Shown here: positions 17,550 through 25,179 of the stretch, piece after piece | How positions within the stretch are numbered: position 1 is the stretch's first letter | Layout of the letters: each line of letters opens with the position of its first letter | Assembly (NCBI RefSeq): GCF_027497495.1 | Contig: NZ_CP114205.1 | Span: 7,006,001 to 7,070,000, forward strand | DNA from: Streptomyces tubercidicus | GTDB taxonomy: Bacteria; Actinomycetota; Actinomycetes; Streptomycetales; Streptomycetaceae | DNA length: 64,000 bases | Reading direction: 5' to 3' | Notes under the pieces: model-generated | The model's input: only the letters and a program-made list of their open reading frames with translations | The model's database searches: none | What the model was told of the DNA's origin: nothing | Translations under genes and position numbers: made by a program

Positions 17550-18053
17550 ATGGCAACCCCCGACTTCATCCGTGACCTCCGGAACTCCATCGGCCGGCAG
17601 CTCCTCTGGCTGCCCGGGGTGAGCGCGGTCGTCTTCGATGACCAGGGCCGTGTCCTGCTGGGCAAGCGGGTCGACACCGGCGGCTGGTCGGTGATCGGAG
17701 GCATCCCCGAGCCCGGCGAGCAGCCCGCCGAGACCGCCGTACGGGAGGTCTACGAGGAGACCGCCGTACGGGTCGTCCCCGAGGGCATCGTGCTCGTCGA
17801 GACCATGCCGCCCACCCACTACCCCAATGGCGATGTCTGCCAGTTCATGGACGTGACCCTGCGCTGCCGGGCAGTTGGCGGTGCGGCGCAGGTCAATGAC
17901 GATGAGTCGCTGGAGGTGGGCTGGTTCGCCTTGGACGCCCTGCCGCAGCTTGAGGAGTACGCCCTGACCCGTATCAAGCGGGCGCTGGAGGCCGGGCCGA
18001 CGTGGTTCCAGGGGATGGAACAGGAGTCGGCGGGTCCGGATCTCGAAGCCTGA
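17550..18053 (+). CDS. NUDIX hydrolase
   Basis: 167 residues. The NUDIX box starts at GGIPEPGEQPAETAVREVYE and continues ETAV. The Glu metal ligands are all kept, but the final conserved Gly (EExGU) is Ala. An N-terminal helix (FIRDLRNSIGRQLLWLPG) and the segment MPPTHYPNGDVCQFMDVTLR match the MutT-type NUDIX proteins that streptomycetes hold in many copies. The substrate cannot be inferred. It ends in a long inverted repeat that includes the stop codon. Confidence 0.87.
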   Translation: MATPDFIRDLRNSIGRQLLWLPGVSAVVFDDQGRVLLGKRVDTGGWSVIGGIPEPGEQPAETAVREVYEETAVRVVPEGIVLVETMPPTHYPNGDVCQFMDVTLRCRAVGGAAQVNDDESLEVGWFALDALPQLEEYALTRIKRALEAGPTWFQGMEQESAGPDLEA

Positions 18054-18104
18054 GCGCCCGGAGCCTGAGTGCCCTGGCGGATGCCTTCAGGGGCTCAGGC
18101 TTCG
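18044..18104 (+). terminator. Inverted repeat spanning the NUDIX stop codon
   Basis: CGAAGCCTGAG (18044-18054, containing the TGA stop) pairs exactly with CTCAGGCTTCG (18094-18104) over a 39-nt loop. The loop holds a further GAGCCTGAG that could pair in its place. There is no T-run. It sits between convergent genes, so it may act on both. Confidence 0.5.
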
Positions 18105-18157
18105 GAGTTCCGGCGGCGCGGCGGCCCGGCGGCGCGGTGACGCGGTGGGGTGATGGG

Positions 18158-18709
18158 CTACAGCTCCTCCGTCGACGGCTCGTCCAACGGGTCGGATGAC
18201 TCATCGGGAAGCGGGGGCAGCTGGGACGCGTCCGGGTCACCGGGTTCCCCGGAAGGGCCCGGTTCGGTTTTCCCGCCGGGCGGCTCCTCCGTGTGCATCT
18301 CCCGCTTGTCCTTGCGGCAGGTCGTGATCCAGGTGCCGGTGGGGCCGCTCTCGTACTGACAGACCCAGCCGCGTACGGACAGCGTGGCCCGGTCGTCCTG
18401 TGCCTCCCGCGGCGCCCGCAGAAAGAACTCGGCCATCACCGAACGGGCCTCACCACAGCCCACCGTGCCTCCGGCCCCGGGGTCGGCGAAGAGCGTGACG
18501 TCCCCCTCCGAGCCCAGCGCGTCGGGGAGTTCACCGCAGTTCACCGGCTGCCCGGGGACGGTCGGGGAGGCGGAGCCCGGCCCGTCGCCCGGCCCGGCGC
18601 CCGTGGGGGAGGAGGTCGCGGCCGTCGTGTCCGGGCCGCCGTCCGCGTCCCCGCAGCCCGCGGCGGCCAGCGCGAACAGCACCGTCGGTACGGCGATGAG
18701 TCTCCGCAT
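18158..18709 (-). CDS. Secreted lipoprotein of unknown function
   Basis: 183 residues. The signal peptide MRRLIAVPTVLFALAAAGC ends in a lipobox with Cys19 as the lipidation site. Next come a Gly/Thr/Pro-rich spacer, a domain with four or five cysteines (VNCGEL, VGCGEARSVMAEF, RGWVCQYE, TTCRKDKR) likely to form disulfides, and an acidic Pro-rich tail. I recognise no family. It converges on the NUDIX gene. Confidence 0.75.
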   Translation of the reverse strand: MRRLIAVPTVLFALAAAGCGDADGGPDTTAATSSPTGAGPGDGPGSASPTVPGQPVNCGELPDALGSEGDVTLFADPGAGGTVGCGEARSVMAEFFLRAPREAQDDRATLSVRGWVCQYESGPTGTWITTCRKDKREMHTEEPPGGKTEPGPSGEPGDPDASQLPPLPDESSDPLDEPSTEEL

Positions 18710-19027
18710 ATCGGCCTCCCAGGTGGCGGCGGTGCGCAGACGGCATGCCGCCCTACCGCACAGACCTTAGGAGCCCGCCGGGCGCCGGGCGATCGGGGGC
18801 GGCTGATCGGGTGAGGGCGGCGGCGTGTGCGGCGGACCCCGGTCGCGCCGCATCTCGTCCCCGGCTCTCCTCAGTTGTGGCGGGCGATACCGGCAGGTAG
18901 CGGGGCGCGCCGGTCCACGGCGTGCCCGGAGACGGCCCCTACCGATGGCCGCCTCCGGGTGCGCGCCATCGTGACCTGCGGCAACGTGGTGCCGAAGCTT
19001 TCCCCCCACAGGACAGAGGAGTGCGAA
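18710..19027. other. Intergenic region upstream of the CsbD gene
   Basis: About 318 bp between the lipoprotein start and the CsbD start. Short frames cross it with no ribosome site. It must contain the promoters of both. CsbD-type genes are often under a stress sigma factor, but I could not identify a convincing GGGTA-type -10 element. Confidence 0.4.
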
Positions 19028-19222
19028 ATGGGTGACAAAGGCGCCATGGACAAGATGAAGGGCAAGGCCAAGCAGAAGGCCGGCAAGGTCATGGGCAACG
19101 AGCGCATGAAGAGCGAAGGCCGCGCCGACGAGGCCAAGGGCAAGGCCAAGAGCGCGATGGGCAACGCCAAGGAGAACATGCAGGGGATGAAGGACTCCCT
19201 GAAGAGCAAGAACCACTCCTGA
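19028..19222 (+). CDS. CsbD family stress protein
   Basis: 64 residues, nearly all charged, Gly, Ala or Met: MGDKGAMDKMKGKAKQKAG and so on. The pattern of amphipathic K-G-K-A-K repeats with KVMGNERMKSEGRADEAKGK matches CsbD/YjbJ-type hydrophilic stress proteins. In Bacillus csbD belongs to the sigma-B regulon. The ATG follows an AGGAG site. It is followed within 5 bp by a strong bidirectional hairpin. Confidence 0.9.
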   Translation: MGDKGAMDKMKGKAKQKAGKVMGNERMKSEGRADEAKGKAKSAMGNAKENMQGMKDSLKSKNHS

Positions 19223-19226
19223 CGCC

Positions 19227-19292
19227 CGGCGGGGGCGTGGCGGACCCGCCACCCGTCTCCCGGACGTCCCCGGGGCCGCCACGCCCCCGCCG
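19227..19292. terminator. 17-bp perfect stem, bidirectional terminator
   Basis: CGGCGGGGGCGTGGCGG (19227-19243) is the exact reverse complement of 19276-19292, with a 32-nt loop. It lies between the CsbD stop (19222, plus) and the stop of the MFS remnant (19297, minus), the expected place for a shared terminator of convergent genes. Confidence 0.8.
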
Positions 19293-19296
19293 TACA

Positions 19297-19475
19297 TCAG
19301 GTTTTGGGCCGCTCGGGAAACGCAGGCCGCTGAGGCCCCGCGCCCCCTTCGACCGCTGTCTCCGCCGAACGCCCCTCCACCACCCCAAGATCCCGACCGC
19401 GGGTCTCCCGCGCCACGCCCACCGCGACCAGCGTCAGCAACGCCGAGGCGATGTTGAGGCCGGCCCCGCTCAGAG
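19297..19475 (-). pseudogene. C-terminal stub of an MFS transporter
   Basis: Read on the minus strand, a frame with no plausible start ends in a stop at 19297-19299. Its translation contains LTLSGAGLNIASALLTLVAV then VARETRGRDL and a polar tail ending FPERPKT. A last transmembrane helix followed by ETRGRDL is the typical C terminus of major-facilitator transporters. The 55-60 residue stub keeps its own terminator, but upstream it runs into the end of the next gene (stop 19476), and no matching N-terminal part appears in the window. I read it as the left scar of the accessory insert. Confidence 0.65.
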
Positions 19476-20528
19476 TCAGGGCGTGTCGCTGGGCGCGTCG
19501 TCAACCGGGCCGTAACTCGCGGGCGGATCGAATCTTCTCAACAGTTCCTCGGCCGTCTCGTGCCGCTCCTGCGTCTTGATGATGTCGGCGATCTGCTTGG
19601 CCAGCATCCCCCGCCGGTCATCTCCGTCCGTGAAGCCCATACCGGAGAGAAATGCTTCGAAGTGGTCAGCGGCTGTCGGCTCTCGTGTGAACGAAGCGGA
19701 GGGCGCGTCCGCGGTTTCCAGGTAGGGCCGATCGCTCTGCGACTGAGGCAGGAAGTCCCGCAGTCGGTCAGGCACATCCGTGTCGTTGGCCGCGGACGTG
19801 AGCTGGGCGAGCAGACCGAGGTCTCCCACCGTCTTCTCCAGGTGATCGTCGTTCTTCGCGAGCCACCAGACCACCGCGCTGCCGGTGTCCTTGAGTACGT
19901 CCTCGCCCAGGTACTCGCGTTTGCTCTGCTCGTACTTCCGTTGGTGCTCCCAGACGGCCTTGTCCTTGCGCACTTCAGCGAGCTTGTCCAACCGCGCCTG
20001 ATCGTGTTCGCGCAAGGTGAGCGTGACATTCTCCGCCATGACCTGGAGGTGTCCGGTGTGGTCCGGACTCATCCTGCTGAGCGCACCACTCAGCTCGTGC
20101 TGGACGAGTGAGGCCCGACCGGGCTCTCGCTGTTCCGTGAGCGCGCGGGCGTGGTCCAGCACCGTTTCGACGGCGAGGCCCGCCGGGTTGGCGACGGGGT
20201 CGTAGCCGTTGGCTTCGAGGGGGTACCACCGGACGGTCGCGGAGAACAGGAAGTCGTAGTCGGCCCATTGGCTGGGCAGCGGCACGTGGCGGATGCGGTG
20301 TTCCGTGCGTTCGATGGGCACCGCGGTGCGTTGCTCCTCGAAGCCGACCGGTACGGACCCTCGCCTCGCTGCGGCGATCCTTAAGGCTGCTGCCGGTGCT
20401 CCGACCACGAGAACAGCGAGGGTGGCCCACGCCCATGTCGGCCACACCTGTACCAGGCCGAGAATCGTCAGCAGCAGAGCGCACAGGACGGTAAGGAAGA
20501 CGGTCGTCGTCTTGCAGCCGGTCGTCAT
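19476..20528 (-). CDS. Two-span membrane protein of the TIR operon, possibly SPFH-like
   Basis: 350 residues. Two close N-terminal transmembrane helices (about 9-26 VFLTVLCALLLTILGLVQ and 33-52) precede a large cytoplasmic part. It holds beta strands (ADYDFLFSATVRWYPL), a segment ending in VMAENVTLTLREHDQARLDK, a charged coiled coil (KAVWEHQRKYEQSKREYL) and a disordered tail. Strands then coiled coil behind a membrane anchor resemble SPFH/band-7 proteins, but the match is weak. Its ATG overlaps the NTPase stop by 4 bp (ATGA), so it belongs to the operon. A membrane sensor or a membrane-acting component would fit. Confidence 0.6.
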   Translation of the reverse strand: MTTGCKTTTVFLTVLCALLLTILGLVQVWPTWAWATLAVLVVGAPAAALRIAAARRGSVPVGFEEQRTAVPIERTEHRIRHVPLPSQWADYDFLFSATVRWYPLEANGYDPVANPAGLAVETVLDHARALTEQREPGRASLVQHELSGALSRMSPDHTGHLQVMAENVTLTLREHDQARLDKLAEVRKDKAVWEHQRKYEQSKREYLGEDVLKDTGSAVVWWLAKNDDHLEKTVGDLGLLAQLTSAANDTDVPDRLRDFLPQSQSDRPYLETADAPSASFTREPTAADHFEAFLSGMGFTDGDDRRGMLAKQIADIIKTQERHETAEELLRRFDPPASYGPVDDAPSDTP

Positions 20529-22522
20529 GGTGTGGCTCCCCGAGGCGGTGTTGAGCGAGGTGGTGCGGCCGACGGGCGGAGGCCCTGTGCCGCGGAGATC
20601 TTCTGGAGAAGGCGGTCAGTTGTGGCGGCGCCGCGTGCCGGGCCACCGGAGGCGGTGGGTTCCGCTGCCCGGGCCACGGAGTACAGCGCCGCGAGTTGCT
20701 TGCCTTTTCGGTCGGCGGCGTTGACCAGGAGATCGAGCAGCAGGTCATGGCGGTTGTCGGCGTCGCCGGCGGTGTGCAGCCAGCGCTCCGCGTACGGGTG
20801 CCAATGCGGCTGCGGCAGCGCGGCGAACACCCCCCGCCAGCCGAAGGTCACACAGTCCTGTACGTACTGCTCGTCCACCAGCGCGTGGGGCGCGCTTCCC
20901 GGGTCCGTCAGCGGCACCGGGTCGCAGATCCGCAGGAAGATGCGTGCGTCGGCGTCCGAGGGGCGCCGGGTGAGGCGGTCGAGCATGCGGCGCCGGAGCC
21001 TGCTGCTCGTCGCCACCAGATCGCTGAGAGCGTCCAGCGGGAGCGTGGACCCCTGATCACGGCGGGCGAGGTGGTGCAGCCGGACCATTGCCTGATCGGG
21101 ATGGGTCGGCGCGATCACTTCGGTGCAGACGCGGAGCAGAACGTACACGAGGCTTTCCGTCAGCTGCTTGTCTTTGCACCACGTGTAGATCAGATGCCGG
21201 AAACCCCCGCCGTACTTTTTGTGCTCCAGCCCGGGGGTGAGTGCGTGGATTGCCGCCGTTGAACGGGTCAGGGTCTTGGCGTTGGCGCCCCACTCCTCTG
21301 CCAGGGCCGCCAGTTCCTTCCACTGCCCGGCACGCAGGTATTGGTCGGCGAGCCGTTCCACCAGCTCCTCACGGAGGTCCGGAGTGAGGTGTGGGTCCCC
21401 CAGCTCGGTACTGCGCGCGGTCCAGACGCTGAGGAGACGTCTGAGATCGGGCATGTGGTCCCAGAAGTGGGTGCGGACGGCGGCATCGAAGTCCAGCTTG
21501 TCGAACCGCACGTGACCGTCCGGTCCGGCCGACGCGAAGATCTCCTTCAGGCGCTCGGCCAGGTCTTTGCCTTCGAGTGGGACCACCTTTTCCTGAGAGA
21601 TCTTGAAGGTGCGGAGCAGAAGAGCGGCGGCGTGGTGGACGACGTCGGCATGCGCACCGTGCAGCATGGCCGTGGTGATCAGCAATGCTCGCTGTGGTGC
21701 CTCGCGCCGGTCGGTGACGAGACCGGCGACCTCTTGTCGCCAGGCCTTCCGCGCATCGCGGGCCTGCTCACACCAGCTGGCGAAACCGTCGCGCACCGGA
21801 TGCGCTGTACGGGCCCGCCGTACACGATCCGCGAAGTCCGCGATCTCTTCGTTCGAAGGCTCTTCGGCCAGGAAATCCGCCAATGCGGGCGCGGAATGGA
21901 GGTATCCCTCGTGCGGTATCCGGTGGAGTCGTAGGTGACGCCGGAACACTTCCTGGGCCGGAGGGGTTGTGATGCGAGCCCGGTAGAACTGAAGGTCCGA
22001 TTCCAGCGTGTCGTCGTACGGCATGACGACCACCAAGTGCGCCTGCTGTTCCTGCACGGCCTTGCGGAGCGCCGGCAGGGCTCTGCGGCACTCCGCCCAT
22101 CGGGCGCCGTCGGCCTCGGCAAGGTCCAGCAACAGCCGGTCACCGGCGCCGACCAGCCCGGGATCCGTAAGAGCGACTTCGTCTGCGTCGCCGGGAAGCA
22201 ATTCGCGGAAGATGCCGGTGGCAGCCTGGAGTTCGTACAGGAGGACACGGGCTGCGGCAGTTCTGCCGCAGCCCGGAGCGCCGTCCAGGATCACGGTGCT
22301 GTGCTCTGCCAGCAGGCGGCGTGCCTCGCCCATACCGTCAGGGTCGACGAACCGCTGTCTGAGCAGACGAAGCTGGTCGTCTGCGATGCGGCGGGGGCTT
22401 CGGCCGGCCGTCTCCTGCTTCGGCGGGCCGGAGTGGTTGTAGTAGTTGTAATGGATGTCGCCGAAGCCGGCATGCACCGAGCCGTCGGCATGACCGACAC
22501 GTGTCGTGGGCGGTACGTTCAC
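20525..22522 (-). CDS. P-loop NTPase of the TIR operon (STAND-like), variant Walker A
   Basis: 665 residues from a GTG at 22522 that overlaps the TIR stop (GTGA). Residues 14-32 carry the motif GSVHAGFGDIHYNYYN shared with the TIR protein's tail. Walker A is GAPGCGRT (residues 81-88), with Arg87 in place of the usual Lys. A Walker B-like strand is DRLLLDLAEAD (128-138). The remaining 500 residues are helical, resembling the helical repeat arm of STAND regulators (VLLRVCTEVIAPTHPDQAMV and similar). STAND NTPases act as ligand-triggered switches that oligomerise effectors; here the natural partner is the TIR protein. Whether it binds ATP with Arg87 is open. Confidence 0.72.
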   Translation of the reverse strand: MNVPPTTRVGHADGSVHAGFGDIHYNYYNHSGPPKQETAGRSPRRIADDQLRLLRQRFVDPDGMGEARRLLAEHSTVILDGAPGCGRTAAARVLLYELQAATGIFRELLPGDADEVALTDPGLVGAGDRLLLDLAEADGARWAECRRALPALRKAVQEQQAHLVVVMPYDDTLESDLQFYRARITTPPAQEVFRRHLRLHRIPHEGYLHSAPALADFLAEEPSNEEIADFADRVRRARTAHPVRDGFASWCEQARDARKAWRQEVAGLVTDRREAPQRALLITTAMLHGAHADVVHHAAALLLRTFKISQEKVVPLEGKDLAERLKEIFASAGPDGHVRFDKLDFDAAVRTHFWDHMPDLRRLLSVWTARSTELGDPHLTPDLREELVERLADQYLRAGQWKELAALAEEWGANAKTLTRSTAAIHALTPGLEHKKYGGGFRHLIYTWCKDKQLTESLVYVLLRVCTEVIAPTHPDQAMVRLHHLARRDQGSTLPLDALSDLVATSSRLRRRMLDRLTRRPSDADARIFLRICDPVPLTDPGSAPHALVDEQYVQDCVTFGWRGVFAALPQPHWHPYAERWLHTAGDADNRHDLLLDLLVNAADRKGKQLAALYSVARAAEPTASGGPARGAATTDRLLQKISAAQGLRPSAAPPRSTPPRGATP

Positions 22523-23274
22523 CGCTCGTCGTCCTCACGCCGCCGCGGTCCACCGAACTGGTGCCGGATGTCGCCGTGATGGTCGCCCTCGATGTTCGTC
22601 ATGCCATCGCCCGAGTAGTGCCGGCTGCCCGACAGATGGCGGGAATTCTGATAGATGTTGCCGTTGCCGGAATGCACAGGGCCGGTCGGGCCCTTGAAGA
22701 CGGTGCCACCGACATCTCCGGTGAAGTCCCGGCTCTGTACGGCGGTTCCGTGGACATCGCCGGTCGTGTTGGAGACCGAGCCGGGGCCGGGGGCCGCTGC
22801 TGCGGCCTGTTCGAGGTCATACAGCTCGGGAACCATCTCGGCGATCAGATCACCGAGGCGCTTCAGATCGGCTTCGGCACTCTGCGTGTCCAGCCGTACG
22901 GATTGCAGTTCGGCCAGCCGCGCCAGCTCGTCCGGCAGATCGTCCTTCTTCAGACGCTCCGTCCTCATACCGGCCAGGACGGGGATCACCGGCAGTCCGC
23001 AGTCGAACGCCTCCAGGATCTCCTTCCGTACCCAGTCTTCCGGGTCACTCAGGCCGTCCTGGAAGTTGATCCAGTCGGCTCCGATCACCGCCAGAAGCAG
23101 TGCGCTGCGGCGCAAGCTCGTCAGCAGGGCGTCGGGGTAGGCGGTACCCGGCGGGATGGACTTCGAGGCGCGGAAGGCACAGTCCTTACCGAAACGCTTG
23201 GAGAGCTCGTTGTCGATCAGTGCGGCGGTTTCGTGACCGTCGCCTGTCCGGTAGTTGATGAACACATCGGCCAT
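22519..23274 (-). CDS. TIR domain protein with glycine-rich motif tail
   Basis: 251 residues. The ATG at 23274 has a GAGGAGGA site. Residues 1-150 form a TIR domain: strand A VFINYRTGDG, box ending DCAFRASKSIPPGTAY, strand ALLLAVIGADW, and DWVRKEILEAF with Glu85 at the position of the catalytic Glu of TIR NADases. Strand GLPVIPVL follows. Residues about 170-245 are repeats of G-D-V-H/G-D-V-G type, ending GPVHSGNGNIYQNSRH and GDHHGDI. The tail matches the NTPase N terminus. TIR proteins often cleave NAD when oligomerised. It starts 13 nt after the regulator gene and is coupled to the NTPase. Confidence 0.85.
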   Translation of the reverse strand: MADVFINYRTGDGHETAALIDNELSKRFGKDCAFRASKSIPPGTAYPDALLTSLRRSALLLAVIGADWINFQDGLSDPEDWVRKEILEAFDCGLPVIPVLAGMRTERLKKDDLPDELARLAELQSVRLDTQSAEADLKRLGDLIAEMVPELYDLEQAAAAAPGPGSVSNTTGDVHGTAVQSRDFTGDVGGTVFKGPTGPVHSGNGNIYQNSRHLSGSRHYSGDGMTNIEGDHHGDIRHQFGGPRRREDDER

Positions 23275-23287
23275 GGCGGGTTCCTCC

Positions 23288-24601
23288 TCAGGATTGGGTG
23301 AAGCGGGATAACGTGCCGAGTCGCGGGGACAGTTGGCGCACCGAATCGTGATCCGAATGGCGGGCCAGAACGCGGGCGAGACGCCGGAGATCGATCGTGA
23401 CGGTCGCGGAACGTACGGTCGCCACCCCGTCGAGAAGTGGCTCCGCCAACGTGCAGGCATGGTCGATCTCGCCGTCCGCCGCGTAGGCGAGTGCCCGGCG
23501 TACCCCGTAACGCACCTGCGTCCGTACCGCGTCAGGGGAGACCAAGGCGAGCTGCCGGTTCAGCTCCTCGGCCGCCTCCCGCGGGCGACCCAGGTCAAAC
23601 AGACACCAGCCGGTGACCATGCCGACCGAGTCAGGCAGATGCATGCTGCCGATCACCGGTGCGTCGGTATCGTCAACCTGGCGGGCGAGCAGCGCTCGGG
23701 CCCTGTCCAGGGCACGCTGACAGGCGTCGCGGTCACCCGCGAGCGCGTGGCCCTGTGCCTCGCGCTGCGCGGCGAGTCCGCGGATCCGGGGCGGGAGCGT
23801 GCTGCTCTGGGCCCGCTGCGCCAGGGCGACTGTCTGTTCGGCGTTGTCCTGGTACAGCGTGACCAATGCCCGGCGGACCAGCGCATATCCGGCCAGTGCT
23901 CGGTCACCGCCGGCGGCCGCAAGATCCACTGCGCGCTGTGTCCACCACAGTGCCGCCTGTTCGTCTCCGGTCTCCTGTACCAGCCAGCCGACGTATTCGG
24001 CGTACCTGGAGCCGAGTGCGAGCAGCTCTCGTCGGCTGCGGGAATCGGCATGTGCCGACAGCTCCCGCAGTGTGTGGGTCTGCGCGATGAGCCCAGGTAA
24101 GAGGAATCCGGGCTCGACGCTCTGGCCCAGTCGTCGATAGTGCGTGAACAGGGAGCGGGACGCCGCCAGCATTCCGGCCCCCGTTGTCGGCGGGACCGGG
24201 CCCTGACCACCGGTACGCCATCGCATCAATGAGGCGGCGCCGGCGTTCACGACCTGACGCCGGCCCACGGGCTGGAACCAGCCCGAGCCGTCCGGTGACA
24301 GTTGCATCGTCCACTCCTCCTCATCGATTCCGCCTGGTGCCGGTTCATCCGGTTTGCTGGAAACGGACGTGGCAACCAGGGCGATCAGCGCTCCGCCGGC
24401 CCGGAGGGTGGCGTCGCAGAGTCGGGCGAGATCGCGGCTGGGTGCCTTGAGGCCTCGTTCAACCTTGCTCAGCTGCGCCTTGCTGTAGTGCACGGCGGCA
24501 GACAGCGCGGTGAGACTGAGTCCGGCGTCCAAACGTCGCTTTCTCAGTTCCTCGCCGAACTCGGTGGACGGCTGCGGCACGGGACCTCCATAACCATCCA
24601 T
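23288..24601 (-). CDS. XRE-type HTH regulator with TPR-like C-terminal domain
   Basis: 437 residues from an ATG at 24601; an upstream ATG at 24685 is possible, but its GGAG is too close. Residues 15-70 form a Cro/CI HTH (FGEELRKRRLDAGLSLTALS, then YSKAQLSKVERGLKAPSRD). The rest is helical with repeated Ala-rich hairpins (RSLFTHYRRLGQSVEPGFLL, ALWWTQRAVDLAAAGGDRAL), as in Streptomyces HTH-TPR regulators. It is first in the four-gene operon, 13 nt before the TIR gene, so it probably controls the operon or senses the trigger. HTH-TPR proteins in streptomycetes often regulate development or neighbouring genes. Confidence 0.85.
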   Translation of the reverse strand: MDGYGGPVPQPSTEFGEELRKRRLDAGLSLTALSAAVHYSKAQLSKVERGLKAPSRDLARLCDATLRAGGALIALVATSVSSKPDEPAPGGIDEEEWTMQLSPDGSGWFQPVGRRQVVNAGAASLMRWRTGGQGPVPPTTGAGMLAASRSLFTHYRRLGQSVEPGFLLPGLIAQTHTLRELSAHADSRSRRELLALGSRYAEYVGWLVQETGDEQAALWWTQRAVDLAAAGGDRALAGYALVRRALVTLYQDNAEQTVALAQRAQSSTLPPRIRGLAAQREAQGHALAGDRDACQRALDRARALLARQVDDTDAPVIGSMHLPDSVGMVTGWCLFDLGRPREAAEELNRQLALVSPDAVRTQVRYGVRRALAYAADGEIDHACTLAEPLLDGVATVRSATVTIDLRRLARVLARHSDHDSVRQLSPRLGTLSRFTQS

Positions 24602-24834
24602 CCAGGCCAACGGGGCTGCCGCAGGAAAGAATGTGGCAACCCTGGCCGGACGGACAAGGCGAATGGTGCTGTTTCCCGTTTCCATCTCCGTCGGCGAGAC
24701 GCAGTATTCCCACGAGTGCGGAGTCGTGTGGTGACGCGGAGCCCCAGGAGTTGTTTTCGAATGGACCGTGGCGGTGGATTATTCGGTGCCACCGCATCCT
24801 GAACTGCCGGATGTCAGGCGGGAGTTCGTCCGGC
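24602..24834. other. Control region of the TIR operon
   Basis: About 230 bp between the operon start and the AlkD remnant. It is relatively AT-rich for this genome. Short frames cross it but show no ribosome site. The operon promoter should lie here; I could not fix a convincing -10/-35 pair. Confidence 0.4.
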
Positions 24835-25047
24835 CTACTCCCCCCGCCGCTGCACCGTCTCGGCGATCCACACGGGCGCGAACGGAGATGTGCAACCCGC
24901 GGACGTCGGATAGTCCTTGAGGACTTCCAGGCGTTCGCCGATGGCGAGGGCGCGGAGTGTGGTGAGGTTTACACCATGATCGTCGCCGTGTTTTTCGTTC
25001 ACCGCGCGTGTCCGCGGGTCCTCCAGCTCGGCCAGCACCTCGGCCAC
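24835..25047 (-). pseudogene. AlkD-like DNA alkylation repair protein with its middle deleted
   Basis: The 70-codon frame opens MAEVLAELEDPRTRAVNEKH then GDDHGVNLTTLRALAI, matching the N terminus of DNA alkylation repair (AlkD-type HEAT repeat) proteins. It continues directly into GERLEVLKDYPTSAGCTSPF then APVWIAETVQRR, which matches the C terminus of the same family in streptomycetes, normally about 230 residues long. Around 160 internal residues, with most of the HEAT repeats and the active site, are missing without loss of frame. It cannot work as the enzyme. I read it as the right scar of the accessory insert. Confidence 0.6.
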
Positions 25048-25179
25048 TGTCGTCTCGGCTACCGCAGCCTCTGTCCGTCACGTGCGGATTCAGCCTACGA
25101 CGGGGGCGGCCGCCTGTCGTACGGGCCGGTTCGGCGGCGGGCAACGGTACTAAGTCGCAGGTCAACGGTGTCGTGGCGG

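Noticed and set aside
24544-24797. Minus-strand frames upstream of the HTH-TPR gene
   Set aside because: No ribosome site, low-complexity Arg-rich product, and position in the expected promoter region.
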